64,000 nucleotides of DNA from Phycisphaeraceae bacterium (GTDB lineage Bacteria; Planctomycetota; Phycisphaerae; Phycisphaerales; Phycisphaeraceae): positions 1 to 64,000 of the forward strand of contig JADZCD010000066.1 in NCBI GenBank assembly GCA_020851735.1. The letters are read 5' to 3'. Below are positions 40,509-48,498 of the stretch, piece after piece; the stretch's first letter is position 1; each line of letters begins with the position of its first letter. The position numbers and the translations under genes are program-made. Below the pieces are notes generated by a model. It saw nothing but the letters and a program-made list of their open reading frames with translations, was not told where the DNA came from and did not search any database.

Positions 40509-40559
40509 TTCTTGACCATCCTTAGCTTTAGGCTCCCGCCGCGTCCTTACGGCGAGTTT

Positions 40560-41534
40560 TTACTTGCGATCGCTTATTTTCAGCGAATCAGCCCGGCCCA
40601 GCCAGCGGATTGCCCGCAGCTTGGCCGACCGACTTCGTGGATTTAAACCTGCTTCTTCATCCGACGCAACCACAGGCTTGGGTGTTAACACTTCCGCAGT
40701 TCCATTTTTTCGCCAGGCCACGAACGCCTGCTTGACGAGCCGATCTTCCAGGGAATGAAAACTGATGATCGCCGCCACACCCCCAGGCGCCATGACCACC
40801 GGCAACGACTCCAACAAGGCACCTAAGGCGTCGAGTTCTCCATTCACCGCGATCCGCAAGGCCATGAACGTGCGCGTGGCTGGGTCGATACGCTGCCCAT
40901 GCCTGCGCCGACCGTACGCTTGGCGCACAATCTCCGCCAACTGTACTGTCGAATTAATCGGCCGCCTCCGCCGTTCTTCGATAATCTTTCGAGCGATCGG
41001 CCGACTGAGCCTTTCTTCCCCTAATTGGTAGATCAAATCAGCCAGTTCCGCCTCCCGTAACCCGTTCACTAAATCATAGGCGGAGGTTCGCTGGCTCTGG
41101 TCCATCCGCATGTCCAAAGGGCCTTCTTTGGAGAAGGAAAAGCCCCGTTCCGGGTCGTCCATTTGGGTGGAGGCAAAGCCCAGGTCGGCCAGCAACAAAT
41201 CCACCCCCTTGGCAAGGCTTAATTCGCCCAAAATCTCCCCTATGAGCCCGAAACTGCCGTGCCGCAGATCCACCTTGCCGGCCCCTAGTCCTTGGGCGAG
41301 TTCCCTAAGCCGGCGGCCGGCGAATTCCAGGTTCCCTTCGTCCAGATCCAGCCCGACGATGTGTCCGGCGGGGCCCAGCAGCCGGCTGATCGCCTCGGCG
41401 TGGCCCCCGCGGCCCAGGGTGCAGTCCACATAGACCTGGCCCGCCCGGGGCTGGAGCAGGTCCAGAACCTGGCGCATCAGCACCGGCTGATGGCCTGGAT
41501 CCCGACCGTCCGTGGCTGCAATCGGCTCGTCCAT
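40560..41534 (-). CDS. rsmH: 16S rRNA (cytosine1402-N4)-methyltransferase
   Basis: 324 residues. It starts HQPVLMRQVLDLLQPRAGQVYVDCTLGRGGHAEAI with the SAM-binding DCTLGRGGH; DLGFASTQMDDPERGFSF, RNPATRTFMALRIAVNGEL-type (PATRTFMALRIAVNGE) and IISFHSLEDRLVK follow. It methylates C1402 of 16S rRNA. First gene of the division cluster as in the usual dcw order (mraZ absent here). The C-terminal segment is slightly richer in A/T than its neighbours. It is divergent from hslV with 72 bases between them. Confidence 0.96.
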   Translation of the reverse strand: MDEPIAATDGRDPGHQPVLMRQVLDLLQPRAGQVYVDCTLGRGGHAEAISRLLGPAGHIVGLDLDEGNLEFAGRRLRELAQGLGAGKVDLRHGSFGLIGEILGELSLAKGVDLLLADLGFASTQMDDPERGFSFSKEGPLDMRMDQSQRTSAYDLVNGLREAELADLIYQLGEERLSRPIARKIIEERRRRPINSTVQLAEIVRQAYGRRRHGQRIDPATRTFMALRIAVNGELDALGALLESLPVVMAPGGVAAIISFHSLEDRLVKQAFVAWRKNGTAEVLTPKPVVASDEEAGLNPRSRSAKLRAIRWLGRADSLKISDRK

Positions 41535-41594
41535 CCCCTGTTTATATCAATTTCTCTTTTCCGCTCCTGATTCCACCCCAAACATTTCCCTTTG

Positions 41595-41600
41595 TAGAAT
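41595..41600 (+). promoter_or_regulatory. TAGAAT box of a leaderless hslV message
   Basis: -10-like TAGAAT (5 of 6) exactly 6 bases before the hslV ATG, the same spacing as at folD. There is no ribosome site between. Confidence 0.55.
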
Positions 41601-41606
41601 AGCCCC

Positions 41607-42155
41607 ATGCAGTCATTCCACGGCACCACGATTCTCTGCGTCCGCCGCGACAACCAGGTGGCCATCGCCGGCGACGGGCAGGTGACGCTCGATCGGGTGG
41701 TGGCCAAGGCCGACGCGGTGAAGGTACGGAAGCTCGAAGGCGTCGGGGCGGACAGCGCGGGGGTGCTGGTGGGTTTTGCCGGGTCGGCGGCGGATGGGTT
41801 GGCGCTATTGGAGAAGTTTCAGGCCAAGCTGAAGGATTCGCCGGCCAACATCAAGAAGGCGGCGGTGGAACTGGCCAAGCTCTGGCGGACGGATCGGTAT
41901 CTGCGCCGGCTGGAAAGCCTGCTGATCGTGGCGGACCAATCCTGCGGGCTGATTATTTCCGGGGCCGGCGACGTGATCGAGCCGACCGACGGGGTTTTGG
42001 GCATCGGCTCGGGCGGGCCTTACGCGACGGCGGCGGCGCGGGCTTTGATAGCGCACTGCGGCCAAACGCCGGCGCAGATCGTCCAGCATGCGATGACCAT
42101 CGCGGCGGACATCTGCATCTACACCAATAACCACATTACCGTTTTGACCCTTTAA
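41607..42155 (+). CDS. hslV: ATP-dependent protease subunit HslV
   Basis: Proteolytic subunit of the HslUV (ClpQY) protease. [27 protein letters not shown]: processing after Gly6 exposes the catalytic Thr7. [21 protein letters not shown], a [13 protein letters not shown]-type region and [17 protein letters not shown] are conserved; 182 residues is normal. The partner ATPase gene hslU, usually adjacent, is not in the window. It probably has a leaderless message and is followed by recN after 19 bases, likely in one operon. Confidence 0.95.
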   Translation: MQSFHGTTILCVRRDNQVAIAGDGQVTLDRVVAKADAVKVRKLEGVGADSAGVLVGFAGSAADGLALLEKFQAKLKDSPANIKKAAVELAKLWRTDRYLRRLESLLIVADQSCGLIISGAGDVIEPTDGVLGIGSGGPYATAAARALIAHCGQTPAQIVQHAMTIAADICIYTNNHITVLTL

Positions 42156-42174
42156 GCCACCACTTTTTTTCTTT

Positions 42175-43950
42175 ATGCTCCGCGAACTGCACATCAGCAA
42201 CCTGGCGGTGATCGAAGAAGCTCATCTGGAGTTTCACGACGGGCTTAATTGTTTCACCGGGCAGACCGGTGCGGGCAAGAGCCTGGTGCTGGGGGCTTTT
42301 GAGATTCTGCTGGGCCTGCGCAGCGGGACGGATTACCTGCGCCCGGGGGCGGAAGAATCGCGCGTGGCGGGGGTTTTTGAGGTTCGCGACGCGGAAACGA
42401 CCGCGGCGATCGGGCGGATTCTCGACCAGACGCTGGCGGCCGGCGACCAGTTGCTGCTTACGCGCAAGATGTTTTCGTCAGGCCGATCCAGCTTCGCGGC
42501 CAATGGTCAGCCGGTCACGGCGGTGATGGTGAAAGCGGTGGGTGAACTGCTGGTGGACGTGCACGGGCAGCACGATCACCAGTTTCTCTTAAAGCCGGCC
42601 AATCAACTGCTGATTCTCGACGCTTTCGCCGGGTGCGAGGAATTGCGTTTGCGCTTTGCCGACCTGCATCGGCGGCTGGGGGAACAGGTGGGCCGGCTGG
42701 CGGAATTGCAGGCCAGCTCATCGCTGCGGCGTCAGCAACTGGAGCTGTTGGAGTTTCAGCTGCAGGAAATCGACGCGGCTGGGCCGGTGCTGGGGGAATT
42801 TGAGGAATTGAAGGATCGGCATCGGCGGCTGTCCAACGTGCAGCGTCTAAAACGCGATGCCGGGCAGGTCCACGCGGCCTTGTATGAAACCCAGGGGGCG
42901 GTGCTCGAGCGCCTGCAGGCCATGACGCATGTCTTAAATCAACTGGCGGAGCTGGACGACGACTTGGCGGAGCCGGCCCAGCAGGTTACTTCCAGCTGTT
43001 TGAGTTTGCAGGACGTGGCGATGCAGTTGGCGCGGTATGTCGATCGGCTGGATTTGGAGCCCGGCGAACTGGCGGAGGTTGAGGAGCGGCTGAACGTTCT
43101 TAATCGTTTGATTGCCAAATACAGCTCCGCGACTAATCCCGGCGAAGATCCGTTGGCTGAGGTGCTGGCCTTTCGTGATCAGGCCGAGGCCCAGATCAAG
43201 GACCTGCGCGGGCAGGACGCGGATTTAAGCCACCTGGACCGCGACATCGCTGGGCTGCACGTGGAGCTGGAGGCGGTGGGCCAGCAGCTTCGCCAGCAGC
43301 GGCAGGCGGCGGCCGAGAAGCTCAAGCCCCTGGTCGAAGCGCAGCTGGCGGAACTGGGCATGGCTGAGGCGGAGTTCGACGTGAGCTTTGAGTTGCTGGC
43401 CGCGACGCGGGACATAGCCAATTGCCCCGCCAGCGGGTTAGAGACGCTGGAGATGCTCATTCGCCCCAACCCTGGGCAACCCGCCCGCCCGCTGCGCAAG
43501 ATCGCCTCGGGGGGCGAGCTGTCGCGGATCATGCTGGCGATTAAATCGATCTTGGCGGGCAACGATCGCATCAGCGTGCTGGTATTTGACGAAATCGACG
43601 CCAACATCGGCGGGCGCATGGGCACGGTGATCGGGCGCAAGCTGCACGGGCTGACGGCGGGCGAACACAGCCCGCGCGGCAAACGCGGCAAAGCGGCGAC
43701 GGGGAAAACCGCGCCCCGCCACCAGGTGCTCTGCATTACGCACCTGCCGCAGATCGCGGCCTTTGGCGATCGGCACTTCCGCATCGCCAAGGGCGTCGAC
43801 GGCAAGGGCAAGGACAAGCAGACGCGCACCAAAGTGGACGTGCTGACCGGCGAGGAGCGCATCGCGGAGTTAGCCGAGATGCTGGCCGGCAAGAACGCCA
43901 CGCAGACGACGCTGCGCCAGGCCCGCGAGATGATCGAGGCGGTGGCTTAG
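42175..43950 (+). CDS. recN: DNA repair protein RecN
   Basis: SMC-like ATPase for double-strand break repair. Walker A GQTGAGKS (29-36), coiled-coil arms (about 150-350), ABC signature ASGGELSRIMLAIK and Walker B LVFDEIDANIGG in the C-terminal part. 591 residues, slightly longer than E. coli RecN. A basic 20-residue insert (PRGKRGKAATGKTAPRH) lies just before CITHLPQIAAFGDRHF. There is no obvious SOS box in the 19-base gap to hslV. Confidence 0.95.
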   Translation: MLRELHISNLAVIEEAHLEFHDGLNCFTGQTGAGKSLVLGAFEILLGLRSGTDYLRPGAEESRVAGVFEVRDAETTAAIGRILDQTLAAGDQLLLTRKMFSSGRSSFAANGQPVTAVMVKAVGELLVDVHGQHDHQFLLKPANQLLILDAFAGCEELRLRFADLHRRLGEQVGRLAELQASSSLRRQQLELLEFQLQEIDAAGPVLGEFEELKDRHRRLSNVQRLKRDAGQVHAALYETQGAVLERLQAMTHVLNQLAELDDDLAEPAQQVTSSCLSLQDVAMQLARYVDRLDLEPGELAEVEERLNVLNRLIAKYSSATNPGEDPLAEVLAFRDQAEAQIKDLRGQDADLSHLDRDIAGLHVELEAVGQQLRQQRQAAAEKLKPLVEAQLAELGMAEAEFDVSFELLAATRDIANCPASGLETLEMLIRPNPGQPARPLRKIASGGELSRIMLAIKSILAGNDRISVLVFDEIDANIGGRMGTVIGRKLHGLTAGEHSPRGKRGKAATGKTAPRHQVLCITHLPQIAAFGDRHFRIAKGVDGKGKDKQTRTKVDVLTGEERIAELAEMLAGKNATQTTLRQAREMIEAVA

Positions 43951-43990
43951 GTTCTTTTCCGGCAACGAAATTCGCACACGACCCATTGCG

Positions 43991-44956
43991 CTAGACGGCA
44001 TACCACGCTTGGGCGTTGCGGTGGAAGAGCTTTTCGAGCACCGGTTCGGGCATGGCCAGGCCGCGGGCAGGGCGACCGGCGATGGTCAGGGGCTTGTCGG
44101 TGGCGAAGAAGTCGAACTCCGTGACGTACTGACGGCGAATGTGACCCAGCTCATCGAGGCGTTTTTCGGCAGTCCACTGCGACATGGCGCTAAAACGCAC
44201 CAGGTCGGTGCTCCACAGGACGCGGTCCTGGTAGCGGGTGAGGAACGCCTGCACGTCCGGGGGGTTGTGCCAGGCCAGATCGCGCATGCGCCCGGCGGTG
44301 TCGATGGCGAAGTTGGGATATTGCTCCAACCGCCGGGCGATTTCGCCTAAGTCGTGTTCCAGGCTGGCCAGGTGAGCGCCAATGACCGGCAGATTTGGAT
44401 GCCGTGCCGCCACGGCGTCACGGGCGGCGATGAGCTGGGCATAGGACGGCGCGCCCGGCTTGCCGAACATGTACCAGCGCGGGTTGCGGCGGTAATACTC
44501 CGAATGCAGGTCGTTGTCTTGCGGCGGCTGCCAGCAGGCAATGGGCTCGGCGATGTGCATTAAGAGCGGTTTGCGAAGCTTTTCCAGGTGCGCGAAGACC
44601 GGCTGAAAAACGTCATCGTCAACCAGGAGATATGACCCGTCGGGCTTGCGGTCGAGCATGCCGATGTTCTTCCACACCTTGCAGCCGACCGCGCCGGCGG
44701 CGAAGTCGCGGTCAAGATCAGCGATGACCCGCTCGGCCCAGTCGCCGGTCCAGTCCGGCGGCGTGAAGGTCGTCACCCAGGCGAACCGATGGGGGTGGGC
44801 GTCGGCCAGCCGGCGGTAGAGTTTTAAGTGATCGCGCCATGGCAGGCCGGGCTCGGTCACGCCGATGTTGACCAGCTTCAGGTTCAGCTCGTCGAATAAC
44901 GCGATGCAGTCGGGATGATCGCCGACACAGTGGGTATGCGCGTCAATGTAATACAT
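43991..44956 (-). CDS. amidohydrolase-family (metal-dependent) hydrolase
   Basis: A 321-residue TIM-barrel hydrolase starting YYIDAHTHCVGDH (metal-binding HxH), with KVWKNIGM, LLMHIAEPIACWQPP, VIGAHLASLEHDLGEIARRLEQYPNFAIDTAGRM and VLWSTDLV (final Asp). This matches the amidohydrolase-2 group, often annotated as predicted TIM-barrel fold hydrolases; substrates are unknown. The W-rich DNDLHSEYYRRNPRWYMFGKPG segment resembles sugar- or uronate-linked members. It is convergent with recN. Confidence 0.85.
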   Translation of the reverse strand: MYYIDAHTHCVGDHPDCIALFDELNLKLVNIGVTEPGLPWRDHLKLYRRLADAHPHRFAWVTTFTPPDWTGDWAERVIADLDRDFAAGAVGCKVWKNIGMLDRKPDGSYLLVDDDVFQPVFAHLEKLRKPLLMHIAEPIACWQPPQDNDLHSEYYRRNPRWYMFGKPGAPSYAQLIAARDAVAARHPNLPVIGAHLASLEHDLGEIARRLEQYPNFAIDTAGRMRDLAWHNPPDVQAFLTRYQDRVLWSTDLVRFSAMSQWTAEKRLDELGHIRRQYVTEFDFFATDKPLTIAGRPARGLAMPEPVLEKLFHRNAQAWYAV

Positions 44957-45028
44957 GATGCGAGATTACCGCGATGCTGGCGCGGACGCAAAATGCACGG
45001 AGAGCAGGCGGATATCTTGCTGATCTGA

Positions 45029-45652
45029 TTAATCGGGAGTCGAAATGATGCTCGGGATCTGATCGCGTGTAATGAACACATCCGTTTGACCGCTCCATTG
45101 GCTTGTGACGTATCCTTCGATCAAGCAGGATTGATGACGCTCCTCGATGGCATAATCCATGCGAAGTTCACCATCTTGCTTGAACCAGAGATTAAGCAAA
45201 GTCTTGGAGTGTGGCTGTATTGCGGCGATGGTCTGATCGCATCCTCCGCCGTAAATACGAATCGGACCAATGCGCTGGGGCGTCTGGTTATGGATGCAGA
45301 CGTTGTAGCGCGTTGCCTCAAACATGCCCACATTCACACAAATGGCGCCGGCGGGAAGATTCAGCAACAATATCAGTATCGAAACTCCGGCGGATGGAGT
45401 TGTCGGCCGGGATCTAGGGCGAGGCATGTTGCGACACAATCGCCATAGCCCGAATCCCCAGGTCGTCAGTCCCACCAGCAATAAAGCAGGGCCAATAATG
45501 CAAAGGGTTGCGATGCCTGTTTGAATCCAGAAATCATTTCGTGTAGCGGTGTATAAAACGAGACTGCCAAAACCGCAAGACAGCGGTATCAGTCCGCAAA
45601 CCAATGCCAGATAGAAATAAATGCGTGGCGATATTCGCGACAAGATGTTCAT
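45029..45652 (-). CDS. low-GC membrane protein of unknown function
   Basis: 207 residues with three hydrophobic helices (about 12-36, 36-66, 90-112) and a C-terminal soluble part with two Cys (YNVCIHNQTPQR, GGGCDQTIAAIQPH). No family is recognised. GC content is near 50 percent, against roughly 65 percent around it, and A/T-ending codons are common, so recent acquisition is likely. It starts 18 bases after the nuoB stop, in the position a nuoC gene would occupy. Confidence 0.7.
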   Translation of the reverse strand: MNILSRISPRIYFYLALVCGLIPLSCGFGSLVLYTATRNDFWIQTGIATLCIIGPALLLVGLTTWGFGLWRLCRNMPRPRSRPTTPSAGVSILILLLNLPAGAICVNVGMFEATRYNVCIHNQTPQRIGPIRIYGGGCDQTIAAIQPHSKTLLNLWFKQDGELRMDYAIEERHQSCLIEGYVTSQWSGQTDVFITRDQIPSIISTPD

Positions 45653-45670
45653 GGTCCAACAGCGGACTAG

Positions 45671-46240
45671 TTACCTTCCGTCAACCGTCAGATCGACGGG
45701 TTGCGGCTGGGGCTGATAGTTGGGCTCGATGGCGATCTGCAGAGGTCGGCGGCGGCCGTCGGGGCCCTTGGGGGGAATGCCGTCCTGATCGATGATCCTC
45801 TGGATGGCCATGATGCCTTCAATGAGCATCTCCGGGCGCGGGGGGCAGCCGGGCACGTAGACGTCCACGGGAATGAACTGGTCGATGCCCTGCACGACGG
45901 CGTAGGTGTCGAACACGCCGCCGGTGGAGGCGCAGGCGCCCATGGAGAGAACCCACTTAGGCTCGGCCATTTGTTGATAGATTCGCTGGAGCACGGGGAG
46001 CATCTTGACGGCGACGCGCCCGGCGACCAAGAGCAGGTCGCTTTGGCGGGGGCTAAAGCGCATGGCCTCGGCCCCGAAGCGGGCTAAGTCAAAGCGGCTG
46101 GAGGCGGTGGCCATCAGTTCGATGCCGCAGCAGGCGGTGGCAAACGGCAGCGGCCAGACCGAGTTCCGCCGCGACCAGTTCACCACTTTCTGCAGTTGCG
46201 TGGTCAAAAATCCTTCACTTGTTGCCGCGTCCGCAGCCAT
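45671..46240 (-). CDS. nuoB: NADH-quinone oxidoreductase subunit B
   Basis: Carries cluster N2 of respiratory complex I. All four ligands are present: Cys37 and Cys38 (ATACCGIEL), Cys103 (MGACASTGG), Cys132 (VPGCPPRPE). 189 residues. No other nuo gene is near: upstream is a 365-base repeat-rich gap and downstream the low-GC gene. Either the complex I genes are dispersed or the operon has been broken here. Confidence 0.95.
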   Translation of the reverse strand: MAADAATSEGFLTTQLQKVVNWSRRNSVWPLPFATACCGIELMATASSRFDLARFGAEAMRFSPRQSDLLLVAGRVAVKMLPVLQRIYQQMAEPKWVLSMGACASTGGVFDTYAVVQGIDQFIPVDVYVPGCPPRPEMLIEGIMAIQRIIDQDGIPPKGPDGRRRPLQIAIEPNYQPQPQPVDLTVDGR

Positions 46241-46334
46241 CGGTCGTCCTTTTGCTGGCAGCCTAACGATTGACCTTACCCTTTGGAGTCTTAAATCTTA
46301 GGTTCCTTGTTCCCGGTGGCAAATGACGCCTGGA

Positions 46335-46376
46335 ACGTCTGGGGGACTTCCGGGGGCATCCGGGGGTTTCCGGGAG
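46335..46376. repeat. GGAAG/C-run repeat array
   Basis: Degenerate inverted units (ACTTCCGGGGG and shorter CCGGGGG variants) in the 365-base gap 46241-46605 upstream of nuoB. The gap has no gene. Confidence 0.8.
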
Positions 46377-46386
46377 GGAATGCATG

Positions 46387-46414
46387 CGTACCCCCCGGCA
46401 GAGCCGGGGGCTGA
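46387..46414. repeat. CCCCCGGC hairpin repeat, copy 2
   Basis: Same as 11128-11155 except one base in the 3-base loop. Confidence 0.88.
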
Positions 46415-46430
46415 ACTATTTGAAGGCGAT

Positions 46431-46491
46431 ACTTCCGGGGGGAATTCCGGGGTTTTCCGGGGGGCTTTCGGGGGACTTCCGGGGGGAAGGT
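46431..46491. repeat. GGAAG/C-run repeat array, second block
   Basis: Five TTCC-G-run units of uneven length. Confidence 0.85.
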
Positions 46492-46605
46492 CCGTTTTGA
46501 TTATTGCCTGGCGTTGGCCTGCACGTTTTTTTCTGTAGTAGCCGATAAAAAGATGCAGTCTTGGGGTTGTCGTGTTCCTATGGCGATCGTGTGGAGGCGA
46601 TATTT

Positions 46606-47226
46606 ATGGGTGGCCTGGCTAAGAAGATCATCCGGTTGCTTGGATTTCTGCGGGCGGTGCCGCACCTGTTGCGCTATGGGTTGGAAAGCAAGGTGATCGG
46701 CCAGGAGCGGGCTTTTCTGGACGCCAGCGAGCGCATTGGGCTGATTGCGGGCTTGTGGGGCGTGTACACGCGGCAGGCTTTTTATAAGCGGACGCTGGCC
46801 CACGTGGGCGTGGACGTGCACTTTGCGTTCATGACCACGTTCAGCAAGGCGCAGGCGCGCCTGGGCGATAGAGTCTGTTTTGGGCGGGGTGTGAGCGTGG
46901 GGTGGGCGGACATCGGCGACGACGCGCTGATCGGCGATGGGACGCACGTGCTCAGCGGGCGGCACCAGCATGGCACGCAGCCTCAGCAGGGCCAGACGCT
47001 GCGCGACAATCAACTGAACTTCAGCAAAGTCACCATCGGAAGCGGCGTGTGGGTCGGCGCGGGGGGGATCATCATGGCTGACGTGGGCGATCACGCCCTG
47101 GTGGGCGCGGGGGCGGTGGTTACCCGGCCGGTGGCTCCGCACACGCGGGTGGCAGGTTCGCCAGCCAGGCCGATTGTTCCCACGGCAAACTCCTCGACGG
47201 GTTCGAAGCTTTCACCCGCGGCGTGA
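46606..47226 (+). CDS. hexapeptide-repeat acyltransferase (left-handed beta helix)
   Basis: 206 residues. The second half consists of hexapeptide repeats (IGDDALIGDGTHVLSG, VTIGSGVWVGAGGIIMADVGDHALVGAGAVVTRPV) ending in the usual VAGSPARPI. Enzymes of this kind O- or N-acetylate sugars of surface polysaccharides; NodL/CysE-like proteins share the ending. GGAGGCG lies 8 bases before ATG 46606. The FemAB-like gene follows 29 bases on, and both are probably part of the exopolysaccharide system whose core operon is at 0-10.6 kb. Confidence 0.85.
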   Translation: MGGLAKKIIRLLGFLRAVPHLLRYGLESKVIGQERAFLDASERIGLIAGLWGVYTRQAFYKRTLAHVGVDVHFAFMTTFSKAQARLGDRVCFGRGVSVGWADIGDDALIGDGTHVLSGRHQHGTQPQQGQTLRDNQLNFSKVTIGSGVWVGAGGIIMADVGDHALVGAGAVVTRPVAPHTRVAGSPARPIVPTANSSTGSKLSPAA

Positions 47227-47255
47227 TTTAACTTTTTTTCAGCCGACTGATTTTT

Positions 47256-48437
47256 ATGCCCGCTAATCTGATTGCCTCGCAAACATCGGTGTCGGCTTCC
47301 GCCAAGGCGAGCGGGGATTCCTCGTGGCCGGTGGTGGAGGTGGGGCGTGAGCTTGATTCCGCACCGCAAGGGGAGCTGGCGGCGTTCCTGTCAACGGCTG
47401 ATCTTGCGTGGCCCGCTTGCCCGGAGCACGATCCGCGCTGGCTGAATGTGTTGCGGCAAAGCCTGGGTCATCAGCCTTACTTTTTGATTGCCCGCGGCGA
47501 TCCATCGCCGGTGGCGGCGGCGCCGGGGGGAAAAGGGCGGGAAATACGCGGGTATCTGCCGCTGGCCTTGGTCCAAAGTCGGCTGTTCGGGCGATTTTTA
47601 GTCAGCTTGCCTTACTTAAACCGCGCGGGGCTGGTCGCGGCCGATGCGTTGGCTGCGGCGGCGATGGTCGATCGGGCGGTGCAGTTGGCGGATCAACTCA
47701 ACGTCGCTTACCTGGAGCTGCGCCACCAGGGGCAGGCGTTGGATCACCCCGCGCTGACGCATCGACGCGATGAAAAATATCGGATGCTGCTGAATCTGCC
47801 GGCGTCGCCCGAGGACCTTTGGAATGGGCTGGACGCTAAGGTTCGCAACCAGATTCGCAAAGCCCAGAAAAGCGAATTGACCGTTTGCTTCGGCGGGCAG
47901 GAGCTGTTGGCGGAGTTCTATCGGATTTTTTCCGTCAACATGCGCGACTTGGGCACGCCCGTCTATTCCCGGCGCTTGTTTGCCGACATGCTTGCGGCTT
48001 TTCCCGAGGCGGCGGAACTGGCGGTGGTGCGTACCAAAAAGAAGGAAGCGGCGGCCGCGGCGCTATTGATCCATCAGTCAGCCACAGCGGCGGAGCCCGC
48101 GTGCACGCAGGTGCCGTCGGCCTCCTGCTTGCGCGAGTTTAATCCCATCTGCGCCAACATGTGGATGTACCACCAGCTGCTGCTGCGGGGGATGCAGCGC
48201 GGCAGCGCGGCGTTTGACTTTGGGCGCTCCACGCTCGACGGCGGAACCTATCGCTTTAAGAAGCAGTGGGGGGCTGGGCCGCAGCCGACGATCTGGCAGT
48301 ACTACCTGCGGCGCGGTGATTTTTCCCGCATGCGCCCGGATCATCCCGGCAACCAATGGAAGATCGCCCTCTGGCAGAAATTGCCCGTGCGCGTCACGCA
48401 ATTGCTGGGCCCGGCGATCGTGCGCGGAATTCCCTGA
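47256..48437 (+). CDS. FemAB-like GNAT protein of the XrtA/PEP-CTERM type
   Basis: 393 residues. DEKYRMLLNLPASPEDLWNGLDAKVRNQIRKAQKSEL, FYRIFSVNMRDLGTPVYSRRLFADML and the late FDFGRSTLDGGTYRFKKQWGAGPQPTIWQYYL are the features of the FemAB-related proteins encoded with exosortase/polysaccharide loci. The fold is a double GNAT domain; the role is unproven, possibly adding an amino-acyl group to a surface polymer. A 30-residue insert (about 270-300, with SATAAEPACTQVPSAS) is unusual. It sits in a two-gene unit with the hexapeptide acyltransferase. Confidence 0.85.
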   Translation: MPANLIASQTSVSASAKASGDSSWPVVEVGRELDSAPQGELAAFLSTADLAWPACPEHDPRWLNVLRQSLGHQPYFLIARGDPSPVAAAPGGKGREIRGYLPLALVQSRLFGRFLVSLPYLNRAGLVAADALAAAAMVDRAVQLADQLNVAYLELRHQGQALDHPALTHRRDEKYRMLLNLPASPEDLWNGLDAKVRNQIRKAQKSELTVCFGGQELLAEFYRIFSVNMRDLGTPVYSRRLFADMLAAFPEAAELAVVRTKKKEAAAAALLIHQSATAAEPACTQVPSASCLREFNPICANMWMYHQLLLRGMQRGSAAFDFGRSTLDGGTYRFKKQWGAGPQPTIWQYYLRRGDFSRMRPDHPGNQWKIALWQKLPVRVTQLLGPAIVRGIP

Positions 48438-48498
48438 AAATCGCTGGTTTTTTGCGGGGTCGAGGCGACCGGCGCGCGCCGCTGAGCGGACGAATTGG

